Origin: Altererythrobacter lutimaris | GTDB taxonomy: Bacteria > Pseudomonadota > Alphaproteobacteria > Sphingomonadales > Sphingomonadaceae | Assembly (NCBI RefSeq): GCF_013371495.1 | Contig: NZ_JABWTA010000001.1 | Span: 2,873,630 to 2,937,629, forward strand | Length of the DNA: 64,000 bases | Direction: 5' to 3' | Shown here: piece by piece, positions 26,364-35,794 of the stretch | Layout: every line of letters starts with the position of its first letter | How positions within the stretch are numbered: position 1 is the first letter of the stretch | Position numbers and translations under genes: made by a program | Notes under the pieces: model-generated | Told to the model about the DNA's origin: nothing | Databases searched by the model: none | What the model saw: the letters and a program-made list of their open reading frames with translations, nothing else

Positions 26364-26385
26364 ACTGCGCCGGACGCAGTTTTTT
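26364..26385 (+). terminator. Intrinsic terminator between fecR and the TonB receptor
   Basis: ACTGCG and CGCAGT form a 6-bp stem around a 5-base loop, followed at once by a run of six T. It lies 42 bp after the fecR stop and 104 bp before the receptor start. It would separate the regulator transcript from the receptor, whose own promoter would lie in the remaining space. Confidence 0.6.
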
Positions 26386-26488
26386 GAACCTTGCGCTGAG
26401 GAAAAGCCCATCTGCTGCATCTCACTATGCAAGAGCGAAAAAGAAATGCGCTCGAAAACAGGAAGACACCAACCCATGGGGGAACTTA

Positions 26489-29400
26489 ATGGTTCGTAAT
26501 GGTTTCGCGTTCGCCTTGCTGGCTGCCGGCTGCAGCCTTTCAGCAATGACCACTGCCGCAGTCGCACAAGACAATGGCAGCTCTCAGTCCGAGATAACGT
26601 CCCAGCGGTACGACATTGAAGCGCAGCCTCTTGAGGCCGCGTTGGACCAATTCGCGCAGGTGTCTTCAGCGGATTTGCTGTACTCATCGGTCCTTGTCGA
26701 AGGGAAGCAATCGACCCGGATAAGAGGAACTTTCACACCTGCAGATGCACTCCGGCGGATGCTGTCGGGGACAGGCCTGACCGCGACTCAGGTTTCTGAG
26801 AGCACTTTTTCTTTGCGCGAAGCAGGTACACCGGATCGCGCTGATGGTACGCAGTCGCAGGTCTCCGGCGTTGTGCGCAGCGCTGCCACGGGTACGGCAT
26901 TGCCGGGTGCCCGCATAGAAGTGGTGGGTACAGATCTCGTTGCAAACACAGATGATCGCGGCTTTTTCTATTTTCCCGCCGTCGCGCTGTCCGCAAGCGA
27001 TCTTCGGATCACTTATCTCGGTCAGCCTTCAGTGCTTTACCCCATTCCCGATAATGCGTTCGATCGTACGCGCATGGGCATCGCGCTTGGTGAAGCATCG
27101 AGTGATATTGTGGTTGTCGGCTATCTGAGCAGTTTGCAAAAGTCGCTGAACCAGCAATTGCGAGCGGCAAACAACTCTACTGTCATCTCCTCTGACCTAC
27201 TTGGCAGCTTCCCGGCAGAGAATGTTCCGGAAGCACTGCGCCGTGTTCCCGGTGTGGCCTTCGGACGCGATGACGCGACCGGCGAAGGTAATCGTATCAC
27301 AGTGCGCGGCTTCTCGTCCGAGGCCATCAATGTCCAGCTCAACGGGCTTGAGCTTCAAGGCACCGGATTTGAGCGGACAATCGATTTGTCCGGTTTCCTT
27401 GCAGACAATATCTCCGAGATAACGATCCAGAAATCGCTGCTGCCAAGCATGGAGTCCACTGGTTCCGGCGGCCTCGTTGAGATCGAGACCAAGTCCGGCT
27501 TGGATTATGATGGCCTTACAGCGCAGATCGGCGTTGAGAGCGAGAACACGCTTTCAGGTGGGTTTGGCGATGAGTTCCAGATCAACGGTCTGGTGTCTGC
27601 GCGTCTAACCGATAATTTCGGTGTAGTTGCAACCCTTCAGTATCGTGAGACGGACCGGCGCAACTTTGATGCAGATGTTGCTGGTGTCATTCCACAGGTG
27701 CTCCCAGCCGGATTCACTGCTTTGTTCCGTGTACCGGGTAGCCAACAGTTCCCTTTCGATCCTGAGTTTAATTCGCGGCTCGAAACTGGCGTGAGCTATC
27801 TGAGGCGGGATCGAGAAGAAGAGAACTTTACGGCGTCGCTCAACTTTGCCTGGGATGTAAGCGACAACACCAGCCTGCGCTTGGACCTTCAGCGCATCCA
27901 ACGCGACTCTTTTGCAGAGACAGCGCGCACGACCGCGAGCTTCCTCACGACCGCGGTAGATATGCCGATACCTGAGCTTGATGGAGAGGTGCGTCGCCGC
28001 ACAACCCTTCGTGCTTTGCGGCCTAACCTTGCCTTCAACGTCACAGACCTTGAAGCGCGTCAGGACACCGTGAGCCTTCGCGGCACTTCGAACCTGGACC
28101 GCTGGGTGTTCAACTACAAAGCCGGCTACCAATATGCCGTTTCGCGCTCGAATAATGCCAACCTTAGCGCGTTGGGTGACCAGGCAGCCAACCTGACTGA
28201 TCTCATCTCTCCGGATACGATTGTGATCAATCCGGATGATGACGTTGCGATGACGCAGAGAGTTGTTGGCGGCGGAGTGATCTTCCAGCCGAACGGCCTG
28301 CCTGTCCTTTCGCTTTCCCAAGCGGGCCTCGATTTCTTGAACGATCCAGCCAATTATAGTCTGACGAGCGCGAGCCGCACTCTGACTGACAGCCCAACCG
28401 ACGCTTATACGCTCGAAGGGAGCGCGCGTTACCTTCCAGCGCAATCCTGGTTCGACTATATTGAAGTCGGTGCGAAATGGGATCGCTCTGAGCGCGGCGC
28501 CAACGACGATGTCTTTGCGACGACTTCGACAGGCGCGTTGCTTTCTGTTGAGAGTTATCTTCGCATTTTCGGCCGCAATACGGGACTGGATGCGTTTGGT
28601 GACGGCTTGGTAGACACGCAAGGACTTGGGCAGATTGGTGCCGATACCTTCCGCTCTCCGTTCATCGTAGGTGACGCTGTAGACGCTATCTTTGATGGTC
28701 TGCCCGGGTTCCTTGCCGATGACCCGAATACTCCCGAAAACGAAGAGCGATTCCGCTTTACTGATCGCCGAAATCTCGATCCGATCCTCGACAGCGGCGG
28801 ACTAGTTCCAACCAAGACAATCGAAGATCGCTCGGCTGGCTATCTGGAGACGCAGTTTACCTTCGGCGATTTCGAGTTTGTCGGTGGTGGCCGCTACGAA
28901 CGGATTTTCCGTTCGGGTCAGACTATCAGTGCTCCATCAGTTCGCCCAGCCGTGGGTGCCTCAGAACCGCGCGAGACATTTGTCGATGCAGGATTGGTGG
29001 AATTCTCTGATTTGTCAGGCACGCAGGAAATCTTCACGCCAAGCCTGATTATGAACTATCGTCCGCAAGACAGTATTGTCGCGCGTTTCGCATATTTCCG
29101 CTCGACCGTGAACCCGGACTTCCGGCTGATCCGCCGCCCACGGCAGATATCCATTGATTTGCGACCTACGGTGAACCGCGCGATCATTCGCGAAGCCAAT
29201 CCCGATTTGCGTCCGACGAAGACAGACAATTTCGACTTTGATCTGTCTTACTATTTCACCGACTCTCCCGGCCTTGTGCGCGTCGGGTTCTTTTACAAGG
29301 ACGTGAAGAACAACTTCACCAATGTCTTCTTCCTAGATGGTACGGACACAACGGTTCGTGACGAGATCATTGAAACATTCGGAAGCCTCGCAACGGATCG

Positions 29401-30007
29401 GCCTGATCTTGTGGCTTTTGATGCAGACACTCAGTTTCTCCGCAACCGTCCTGAAAATGGTGAAGGCGGCGAGATTTACGGTGTCGAGCTGGAAGCCATC
29501 CGCCAGCTCACATTCCTGCCCGGGCGTTTGTCCAACTTCACTTTCCTCGGCAACTTGACTTGGACGCAAGGGGATTTCCCAACGCTCGTGTCAGGCCGCG
29601 ATGATGATGGGAACCTTACGCAGTTCGAGCTTAATCGCTTCCTCGAAGATCAACCAGAATGGATCTACAACGCCTCCCTCAGCTATGCTGAAGGCGGCTT
29701 TGAAGGTCGTGTGATTTACACCTATCAGTCAGCAACCGCATCCAACTTCCAGGTGAATGGCATCGACACAGTATTGCCATCCTATGACACGTTGGATCTG
29801 CGATTGTCTTACACGTTCGATGCAGGTGGCTCGAACTTCACGGTCTACCTGCAAGGCGACGACATGCTGAACAGCGGCAATGATATCGACCTGCGGAGAG
29901 CCTTCTCGTCAGAGTTTGGTGGCGGCAGCGCAGACTTCTTCTTCCCCGATGGCTACCAGTTCAACGGCGGCCGGACGCTTACTGCGGGTATTCGCGCGAG
30001 GTTCTAG
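26489..30007 (+). CDS. TonB-dependent receptor with N-terminal signalling (STN) domain
   Basis: 1172 residues from the ATG at 26489, with GGGGGAAC just upstream; the frame is open further upstream without support. The signal peptide ends at AAVAQ/DNG. STN domain: YDIEAQPLEAALDQFAQVSS... ADLLYSS (about residues 40-110). A carboxypeptidase-regulatory-like beta-sandwich follows (VSGVVRSAATGTALPGARIEV). Next is the plug (AENVPEALRRVPGV... ITVRGFSSEAINVQLNGLELQ) and a long barrel that ends with GIRARF. The length is well above the usual 700-900, because of the extra domains and long barrel loops. Surface signalling through FecR/FecI is expected. The adjacent M16 peptidase suggests a peptide or protein ligand. 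Confidence 0.92.
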   Translation: MVRNGFAFALLAAGCSLSAMTTAAVAQDNGSSQSEITSQRYDIEAQPLEAALDQFAQVSSADLLYSSVLVEGKQSTRIRGTFTPADALRRMLSGTGLTATQVSESTFSLREAGTPDRADGTQSQVSGVVRSAATGTALPGARIEVVGTDLVANTDDRGFFYFPAVALSASDLRITYLGQPSVLYPIPDNAFDRTRMGIALGEASSDIVVVGYLSSLQKSLNQQLRAANNSTVISSDLLGSFPAENVPEALRRVPGVAFGRDDATGEGNRITVRGFSSEAINVQLNGLELQGTGFERTIDLSGFLADNISEITIQKSLLPSMESTGSGGLVEIETKSGLDYDGLTAQIGVESENTLSGGFGDEFQINGLVSARLTDNFGVVATLQYRETDRRNFDADVAGVIPQVLPAGFTALFRVPGSQQFPFDPEFNSRLETGVSYLRRDREEENFTASLNFAWDVSDNTSLRLDLQRIQRDSFAETARTTASFLTTAVDMPIPELDGEVRRRTTLRALRPNLAFNVTDLEARQDTVSLRGTSNLDRWVFNYKAGYQYAVSRSNNANLSALGDQAANLTDLISPDTIVINPDDDVAMTQRVVGGGVIFQPNGLPVLSLSQAGLDFLNDPANYSLTSASRTLTDSPTDAYTLEGSARYLPAQSWFDYIEVGAKWDRSERGANDDVFATTSTGALLSVESYLRIFGRNTGLDAFGDGLVDTQGLGQIGADTFRSPFIVGDAVDAIFDGLPGFLADDPNTPENEERFRFTDRRNLDPILDSGGLVPTKTIEDRSAGYLETQFTFGDFEFVGGGRYERIFRSGQTISAPSVRPAVGASEPRETFVDAGLVEFSDLSGTQEIFTPSLIMNYRPQDSIVARFAYFRSTVNPDFRLIRRPRQISIDLRPTVNRAIIREANPDLRPTKTDNFDFDLSYYFTDSPGLVRVGFFYKDVKNNFTNVFFLDGTDTTVRDEIIETFGSLATDRPDLVAFDADTQFLRNRPENGEGGEIYGVELEAIRQLTFLPGRLSNFTFLGNLTWTQGDFPTLVSGRDDDGNLTQFELNRFLEDQPEWIYNASLSYAEGGFEGRVIYTYQSATASNFQVNGIDTVLPSYDTLDLRLSYTFDAGGSNFTVYLQGDDMLNSGNDIDLRRAFSSEFGGGSADFFFPDGYQFNGGRTLTAGIRARF

Positions 30008-30047
30008 CCTCCCCCAGAACCTGTCCCAAAGGCGATAGCGCGATGCG

Positions 30048-30080
30048 ACGCCGCGCTCTCTTTACTGGAGAGTGCGGCGT
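30048..30080 (+). terminator. Hairpin terminator after the STN-type TonB receptor
   Basis: ACGCCGCGCTCTC and GAGAGTGCGGCGT pair over 13 positions (one G-T wobble) around a 7-base loop, 40 bp after the receptor stop. The following sequence (TGTAATTGG) is only weakly T-rich. Confidence 0.55.
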
Positions 30081-30223
30081 TGTAATTGGTAGGGCTGAGA
30101 GAGTTAGCGATCCCATCGCAAAATGCGGCGAATGGACTGAGGAAAAGAGGAGGACACGCATCTTGCTAGTCATGACTGTGCTGGCAGCACTGCTGCCTCG
30201 CGCTGCTTCTTTAGGAGAAAGCC

Positions 30224-33103
30224 ATGCATCGCCGCGTCCTCGCATTTACAGCCACAACTGCGTTGCTGCTGACTATATCCGCGCCGCTTTATACGCCCGC
30301 TTTGGCAGAGCGGTTGGAAGAGCCAGACTTCGCTCACCACGCGAGCGATATTCAGGCGGATGATCGCGTTATTTATGGAAAACTAGAGAATGGTTTGCGC
30401 TATGCCGTCATGCGCAATGCAACGCCAAGCGGTGTGGCCGCGGTTCGCATGCGCATCGATACGGGCTCGCTCAATGAGACCGATGCTCAGCAGGGGCTCG
30501 CGCATTTCCTTGAGCACATGGCTTTCAATGGCTCGACCAATGTTCCCGAAGGCGAAATGGTCAAGCGACTTGAGCGCTATGGCCTTGCCTTTGGTGCTGA
30601 TACCAATGCCAGCACCGGCTTTGACCAGACGACTTACAAGCTCAATCTGCCGACCGTTGCGGATGAAGTTCTCGATGAAGCCTTCTTCCTCATGCGCGAA
30701 ACCGCCTCCAACTTGTTGCTCGATGCGAATGCAATCGAGCGCGAGCGGGGGGTGATCGCTTCCGAGAAGCTTGCGCGCGATTCTCTACAGTTCCGCGCCT
30801 TTGTCGACCGGTTGCGATTCTTTACTGATGGCAGCGGTCTGACTGAGCGCTTGCCGATCGGCATTGATGAGACCATTGCGACTATGCCGCGCGAAGAGTT
30901 CGTGAGCTATTATCGTGGCTATTACCGTCCGGAGAACACTTTCATTGCAGTGATCGGTGACCTTGATCCGGCTGATGCTATCGCCCGGATCGAGAGATAT
31001 TTCGGCGATTGGCAAGGGGGAGGCGAGGCGCTCCCTCAAGCTCAGCGCAATCCAGCGGACATCATCCCGGGCAAGGTAGGCATCTACATCGATGACGGCC
31101 TCATGACGACACTCACGCTTGCAACGATGCGCCCTTATACCGAGCGTCCGGATAATTCAGCGAACCGGCGGGAGCGCTTGCTTCGCGGCCTAGGCGCACG
31201 GATGCTGAACGAGCGGATGCGGCGCAAGGTCAATGAAGGCAGTGCAGCGTACCTTGCAGGCGGTGCGAACTGGTATCCGGTCGAAGACACTGTCGAAGGT
31301 ATGACTTTGTCGCTGCGCACCACGCCAGAGGATTGGAGCGCTGCGCTCGCAGATGGCGAGCAAGATCTGCGCCGCGCTCTGCAGTTCGGCTTCAGCCAAG
31401 CTGAACTCGATGAGCAGATTGCCCAGTCGCGGCAGGCTCGTGAAACAGCGGTCGAGCGGGCTGACACCCGCAAAACCTATGCAGGCGGTTTTGAGTTCAA
31501 TTACGCCAAAGCAATTGTCGACGCCTTTGCACAAGAACGCGTCTTCAACTCGCCTCAGACGAGCCTGGAGCTCTTTGAGGAAGCCGTTAAAGGATTGACC
31601 GTTGCCGAAGTTGAAACGGCTTTCCGCGCGGCCTGGGAAGGGGTTGAAGAACCCAAGATTTACTTCAGCTCAAGCAGCGCGCCCGAAGGCGGTGCTGAGG
31701 CGATCCTTGCGGCCTTGGAAGAGACACAACAGGTTGCTGTCTCACCGCCGGAGAAGCGCAAGACACCCAAATTCGCCTACACGGATTTCGGTGAGCCGGG
31801 CGAAGTGACGAATGTCACATATCTTGAGAATGCAGACGCCTATCTAGTGAAGTTTGCAAACAATGTCCGTTTGAACTTCAAGCAGACAGACTTTGATGAC
31901 GGGACGATCTACCTCCGTGCAAGGGTTGGGGAAGGCTTCCTTTCCATGCCCGAGAAAAGCGAAGGCTTGCGTAGGCTTGGCTTGAACGTGCTGAGCCGTA
32001 GCGGTGTAGAGGCGCACACGGCAGACGAGTTGCGCGCCATTTTTGCAGGGCGGCGCGTCGGGTTGAACACTCGCACTCGGTTGAATGATGATGCCTTCGA
32101 CTTACTTGGCGCTACGGGGGCCGATGATTTCAGCGCACAGCTCGAGCTGATGGCAGCCAAAGTCGCAGCACCTGCCTTTCGCGAAGAGATTGCCGAGCAA
32201 CATGTAAAGCGGATGCAGGCCTGGTACCCGACGCATGATTCATCCGTTGAAGCGGTCGCCAACAAATATTTGCCACGCCTGATCCGTTCGGGCGACACGC
32301 GCTTTGGATATGACGATCTCGACAATTTCCTTGCTCCGACACTAGAAGATGTGCGTGCCTGGATGGAGCCGCAGTTCAGCGAAGGCCTGATCGAAGTCAC
32401 TATCGTTGGCGATATCGACCTGGAGACTGCAACCCGCGAAGTTGCGCGCACATTCGGCGCGTTGAGCGAGCGTGCAGACAGCAAAGCACCTGTGCCTGGC
32501 TCCACAAACATTGCCTTTCCCGAGGGCAGCTCCACACCCCATGTATTCGAGCATAAAGGCAATGAAGAGCAGGCTTTGGTGTATGTCTATTGGCCAGCGC
32601 CAGATGCCAGCGATCCGGCGGATCAATTCCGTATGCGGTTGCTCCGCGGATTGTTTCGCAATCGGTTAACTGAGGTTTTACGCGAAGAGATGGGCGCTAC
32701 CTATTCGCCCGGAGCTGCAAACTACTCAAGTACGCTCTTTGATGGTTATGGGTATATGTATGCACGGATCACAAGCAAGCCAGGGCAAGCAGACGAGGTG
32801 CGCAGGGCAGTATTCAAGGTCGCTGAACAAATGGCCAGCGAAGGTTTTGACCAAGACGCGTTCGAGCGAGCACGCAAACCGTTATTGGAAGATCTCGGGA
32901 GTTCGCTCGAAAACAACGCATATTGGATGAATGTATTGCGCGATGCCCAAACATCTGGCGATGGCCTGGCTGGCCACCGTGTGCGCGAGGCGACATATCG
33001 CGAGGCGAGTGTGCAAGAGATCAACGGACTGGCTGCAAGAGTGTTTAACAATGCAAACAGCGTCAGCGCTTACATTCTGCCAGTTAAAACAGACGAAGAA
33101 TAA
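30224..33103 (+). CDS. Periplasmic M16-family zinc peptidase (pitrilysin/FusC-like)
   Basis: 959 residues. A signal peptide ends at PALAER near residue 29, and AGGAGAAAG lies before the ATG. The inverted zinc motif HFLEH (His94, Glu97, His98) is present, with the third ligand among the glutamates of IERERGVIASE (172-181), at about the standard 75-residue spacing. Three further M16-type domains follow (DLDPADAIARIERYFGDW; GDIDLETATREVARTFG). The full four-domain length is that of single-chain clamshell peptidases, which degrade peptides or small folded proteins. Placed after the receptor, it could process an imported ligand, as FusC does for ferredoxin in Pectobacterium. Confidence 0.9.
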   Translation: MHRRVLAFTATTALLLTISAPLYTPALAERLEEPDFAHHASDIQADDRVIYGKLENGLRYAVMRNATPSGVAAVRMRIDTGSLNETDAQQGLAHFLEHMAFNGSTNVPEGEMVKRLERYGLAFGADTNASTGFDQTTYKLNLPTVADEVLDEAFFLMRETASNLLLDANAIERERGVIASEKLARDSLQFRAFVDRLRFFTDGSGLTERLPIGIDETIATMPREEFVSYYRGYYRPENTFIAVIGDLDPADAIARIERYFGDWQGGGEALPQAQRNPADIIPGKVGIYIDDGLMTTLTLATMRPYTERPDNSANRRERLLRGLGARMLNERMRRKVNEGSAAYLAGGANWYPVEDTVEGMTLSLRTTPEDWSAALADGEQDLRRALQFGFSQAELDEQIAQSRQARETAVERADTRKTYAGGFEFNYAKAIVDAFAQERVFNSPQTSLELFEEAVKGLTVAEVETAFRAAWEGVEEPKIYFSSSSAPEGGAEAILAALEETQQVAVSPPEKRKTPKFAYTDFGEPGEVTNVTYLENADAYLVKFANNVRLNFKQTDFDDGTIYLRARVGEGFLSMPEKSEGLRRLGLNVLSRSGVEAHTADELRAIFAGRRVGLNTRTRLNDDAFDLLGATGADDFSAQLELMAAKVAAPAFREEIAEQHVKRMQAWYPTHDSSVEAVANKYLPRLIRSGDTRFGYDDLDNFLAPTLEDVRAWMEPQFSEGLIEVTIVGDIDLETATREVARTFGALSERADSKAPVPGSTNIAFPEGSSTPHVFEHKGNEEQALVYVYWPAPDASDPADQFRMRLLRGLFRNRLTEVLREEMGATYSPGAANYSSTLFDGYGYMYARITSKPGQADEVRRAVFKVAEQMASEGFDQDAFERARKPLLEDLGSSLENNAYWMNVLRDAQTSGDGLAGHRVREATYREASVQEINGLAARVFNNANSVSAYILPVKTDEE

Positions 33104-33797
33104 TACTTCAATGGTCTGTAAGGTGAATTTGTACGAAAGCTATCGCCTAACGATGTACCGGCCGGGATGCTCTCTTCGCCCAAGTGCATAATAGCAATCC
33201 AGAATTTCGCCAGTTGCGACTATTACGCTTGCGACTCGGTGGCACTCTCAATCGGATGGCCGCCTCGCTGCTTGACCGCTTGCCGCGTTGGATGGGCAAT
33301 CCGAAGCATCCGTTTCGCTACCGAGTCAACTCTGACCGCCATCTAACCAACGGAGTGACCTATAACGCCAACCGCTCAGCCGCCTTGGCTGGATGGAAAA
33401 GCCTCATGGCTTGACGCACGAAGCGGGTAGGACAAGCTATGCAGAGTGGAGACAAGTTCGCGTTAGACTGACAGCACCCGCTTGGTTATAAGAGCAAAGG
33501 TTTCTAGGTGGCTCAGCGTCCTCCGAGCATGGAATAGCGAATGTGATATTCCTCGCACAGGGAAACACCCATTTCATTGGGTCACATTGATCGGGATACA
33601 AGCCAGGCGTCCTTTGAGGCTGGTTGAGCCGGTTTTGAGCCCGGCGAAAAAATGATCTTGCGCTTGATATCGATTAGCATTCTTCCACCTCAAGCTCCCT
33701 TGCATCTAGGTAACTAAGCATTCGACGAAGCGATACAAACAAAGCGTGATTTGGATTGCTTCTTGTCACACGACTTTCGCCAGCGCATGAGCATGGC
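33104..33797. other. Gene-poor stretch of about 0.7 kb, unassigned
   Basis: A 76-codon frame at 33184-33414 exists, but it is arginine-rich, has no ribosome-binding site and no recognisable motif, and similar frames appear on the other strand. The segment 33420-33750 has no open frame of note. This may be a decayed insertion or lost gene; I cannot name its origin. The right end must hold the promoter of the Gfo/Idh gene. Confidence 0.4.
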
Positions 33798-34889
33798 GTG
33801 AGCCTCAAACGAAGATATGCGATCATTGGCTGCGGCATGATGGGCCGCGAGCATATGCAAAACCTCGCGTTAGTGCCGGATGCAAAGCTTGTTGCGATTG
33901 CCGATCCGGATGCGGGATCGCGCGATGCGGCGACGGCTTTGGCAGGCAAGCTCGGGCAGACTATTGCGACCTTTGCGAATGCGGCACACATGCTGACGGA
34001 ATGTACGCCAGATGCAGTGATCATCGCCTCTCCCAACTTCACCCATTTCGACGTTGTGAAGCGTATGATGGACGCTTGCTGCGCGATCCTGCTGGAAAAA
34101 CCGATGTGCACGACGCTGGAGGATGCAGCGGCCTTGGAGCAGGCAGTGGCGAGCTATCCGCATCTGTTCTGGGTCGGGCTTGAATATCGCTACATGCCGC
34201 CTGTCACCCGGTTCATTGAGCGCGTTCATGCGGGCGAACTTGGCCACTTGAAGATGCTTGCTATCCGCGAGCACCGCTTTCCGTTTCTCGTCAAAGTCGG
34301 CGATTGGAACCGCTTCAATCGTAACTCAGGCGGGACGCTGGTAGAAAAATGCTGCCATTTCTTTGATTTGATGCGGCACATTCTCCGCGACGAGCCTGTC
34401 CGAATTTTCGCCAGCGGCGCACAAGACGTGAACCATCTGGACGAGCGCTACGATGGTGAGACGCCGGACATTATCGATAATGCCTTCGTGATGGTGGATT
34501 TTTCTGGCGGTACACGCGCGGTGCTGGATCTGTGCATGTTTGCAGAGGGCTCTCAGGAACAGGAAGAAATCAGTGCGGTTGGCCCAATTGGCAAGATGGA
34601 AGTGAAGCTCCCGGGTAGAGAGGTAACTTGGTCGCCGCGTGACAAGTCCGGGCCGATTGTCGAAGTTGTCGACACGCCTGACGATGTTCTGGCCGCGGGC
34701 GATCATCACGGCGCGACCTATTTCCAATTGCTCGATTTCCATGCAGCGCTGACGCAGGGAACGCCTGCGCTCATCACTGCGCAAGACGGTTATCGCTCGG
34801 TCGCAATGGGCGTCGCAGCACAGCAATCGATTGCAACCGGCTCTCCAGTCGAACTCAACTTTCAAACTTCCGGAGCGAGCCAGTCATGA
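33798..34889 (+). CDS. Gfo/Idh/MocA-family NAD(P)-dependent oxidoreductase
   Basis: 363 residues from a GTG at 33798, where homology starts (RRYAIIGCGMMGREHM); a TTG at 33756 is an alternative and neither has a strong ribosome-binding site. The N-terminal Rossmann motif is GCGMMG, followed by the family signature LLEKPMCTTLEDA with the conserved Lys, and GGTLVEKCCHFFDLMRHIL, where the active-site Asp/His pair normally lies. Family members oxidise or reduce sugars, inositols or related polyols. It is joined by an ATGA overlap to a Fe(II)/2OG dioxygenase gene. It lies near sugar transporters, so a sugar-derived substrate is plausible. Confidence 0.87.
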   Translation: MSLKRRYAIIGCGMMGREHMQNLALVPDAKLVAIADPDAGSRDAATALAGKLGQTIATFANAAHMLTECTPDAVIIASPNFTHFDVVKRMMDACCAILLEKPMCTTLEDAAALEQAVASYPHLFWVGLEYRYMPPVTRFIERVHAGELGHLKMLAIREHRFPFLVKVGDWNRFNRNSGGTLVEKCCHFFDLMRHILRDEPVRIFASGAQDVNHLDERYDGETPDIIDNAFVMVDFSGGTRAVLDLCMFAEGSQEQEEISAVGPIGKMEVKLPGREVTWSPRDKSGPIVEVVDTPDDVLAAGDHHGATYFQLLDFHAALTQGTPALITAQDGYRSVAMGVAAQQSIATGSPVELNFQTSGASQS

Positions 34890-35794
34890 CTGCATTTCCC
34901 CATGTGATTGGCGGCGTAGGTGACCTGGCTGACTATATCTCTGCCAACAAAGCCGCGATTGACGACGCGCTCACTGCATCAGGTGCGGTGCTGTTTCGGG
35001 GGTTCGACGTGCCGGACCCGCTCGCATTTGATGCAGCGGTCGTCGCCTATCGCGAAGAGAGCTTCACTTACGAGGAATCGCTTTCGAACGCGGTCCGTGT
35101 GAACGTGACGGAACGTGTGTTCACAGCGAATGAAGCGCCGCCGGAAACCGAAATCTTCATGCATCACGAGATGGCGCAAACCCCGCTCTATCCGTCCAAG
35201 CTGATGTTCTATTGCGAGATCGCGCCAGGCGAGGGCGGGGCGACCCCGCTGTGCCGTTCCGATGTGCTTTTCGATGAACTTCAAAAGCGTGATCCTGATA
35301 ATGCCGCAGCGTTTAAGGAGCGCGGCGTGCGCTATTCCAACACTATGCCCGGCGAAAATGACGCAGGCTCGGGCCAGGGGCGCAGCTGGCGCAGCACGTT
35401 GGGGGTGGAGACGCGCGAAGATGCAGAGGCGAGACTGCTTGCGCTTGGATATGAGTGGGAATGGACAGCGGATGACAGTTTGCGCGCCACAACTCCGATC
35501 CTTCCGGCAGTGCGTGAGCTAGGCGATGGACGGACTGCGTTTTTCAACCAGTTGATTGCCGCGTTTTGCGGCTGGTCGGACACACGCAATGACGGCTCGC
35601 GCGCGATTACCTTCGGTGACGGCGAGCCGATTACGCAGGCGCATATGGCAGCGGCCATCGCGCTCTCGGAAGAGTTGGTTTATGATCATGCTTGGCAAAG
35701 CGGAGACGTCGTTCTGGTCGACAATTTTGCTGTCATGCATGGGCGCAGGCCCTTTACAGGCAAGCGCCGGGTGCTCGCATCCTTGATCAGCTGA
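34886..35794 (+). CDS. TauD/TfdA-family Fe(II)/2-oxoglutarate-dependent dioxygenase
   Basis: 302 residues. The iron-binding HxE pair is His93/Glu95 (FMHHEMAQ), and the distal His lies in DNFAVMHGRRPF, followed by the 2-oxoglutarate-binding Arg region (GKRRV). SNAVRVNVTERVFTANEAPP and LMFYCEIAPGEGG resemble the SyrP/clavaminate-synthase-like subgroup rather than taurine dioxygenase. It is coupled to the upstream oxidoreductase and overlaps the convergent SSS symporter by 8 bp. Likely a hydroxylase; substrate unknown. Confidence 0.85.
   Translation: MTAFPHVIGGVGDLADYISANKAAIDDALTASGAVLFRGFDVPDPLAFDAAVVAYREESFTYEESLSNAVRVNVTERVFTANEAPPETEIFMHHEMAQTPLYPSKLMFYCEIAPGEGGATPLCRSDVLFDELQKRDPDNAAAFKERGVRYSNTMPGENDAGSGQGRSWRSTLGVETREDAEARLLALGYEWEWTADDSLRATTPILPAVRELGDGRTAFFNQLIAAFCGWSDTRNDGSRAITFGDGEPITQAHMAAAIALSEELVYDHAWQSGDVVLVDNFAVMHGRRPFTGKRRVLASLIS

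Noticed and set aside
27605..28621. 338-codon minus-strand open frame inside the STN-type TonB receptor
   Set aside because: It lies wholly antisense to a well-supported receptor gene, has arginine-rich composition and no family motif.
30043..30363. Small frame with a signal-like start before the M16 peptidase
   Set aside because: Most of it overlaps the peptidase gene in another frame, and its composition looks like read-through of the leader.
33184..33414. 76-codon plus-strand frame in the gene-poor stretch
   Set aside because: No ribosome-binding site, basic composition and no recognisable domain; kept only as part of the unassigned region.
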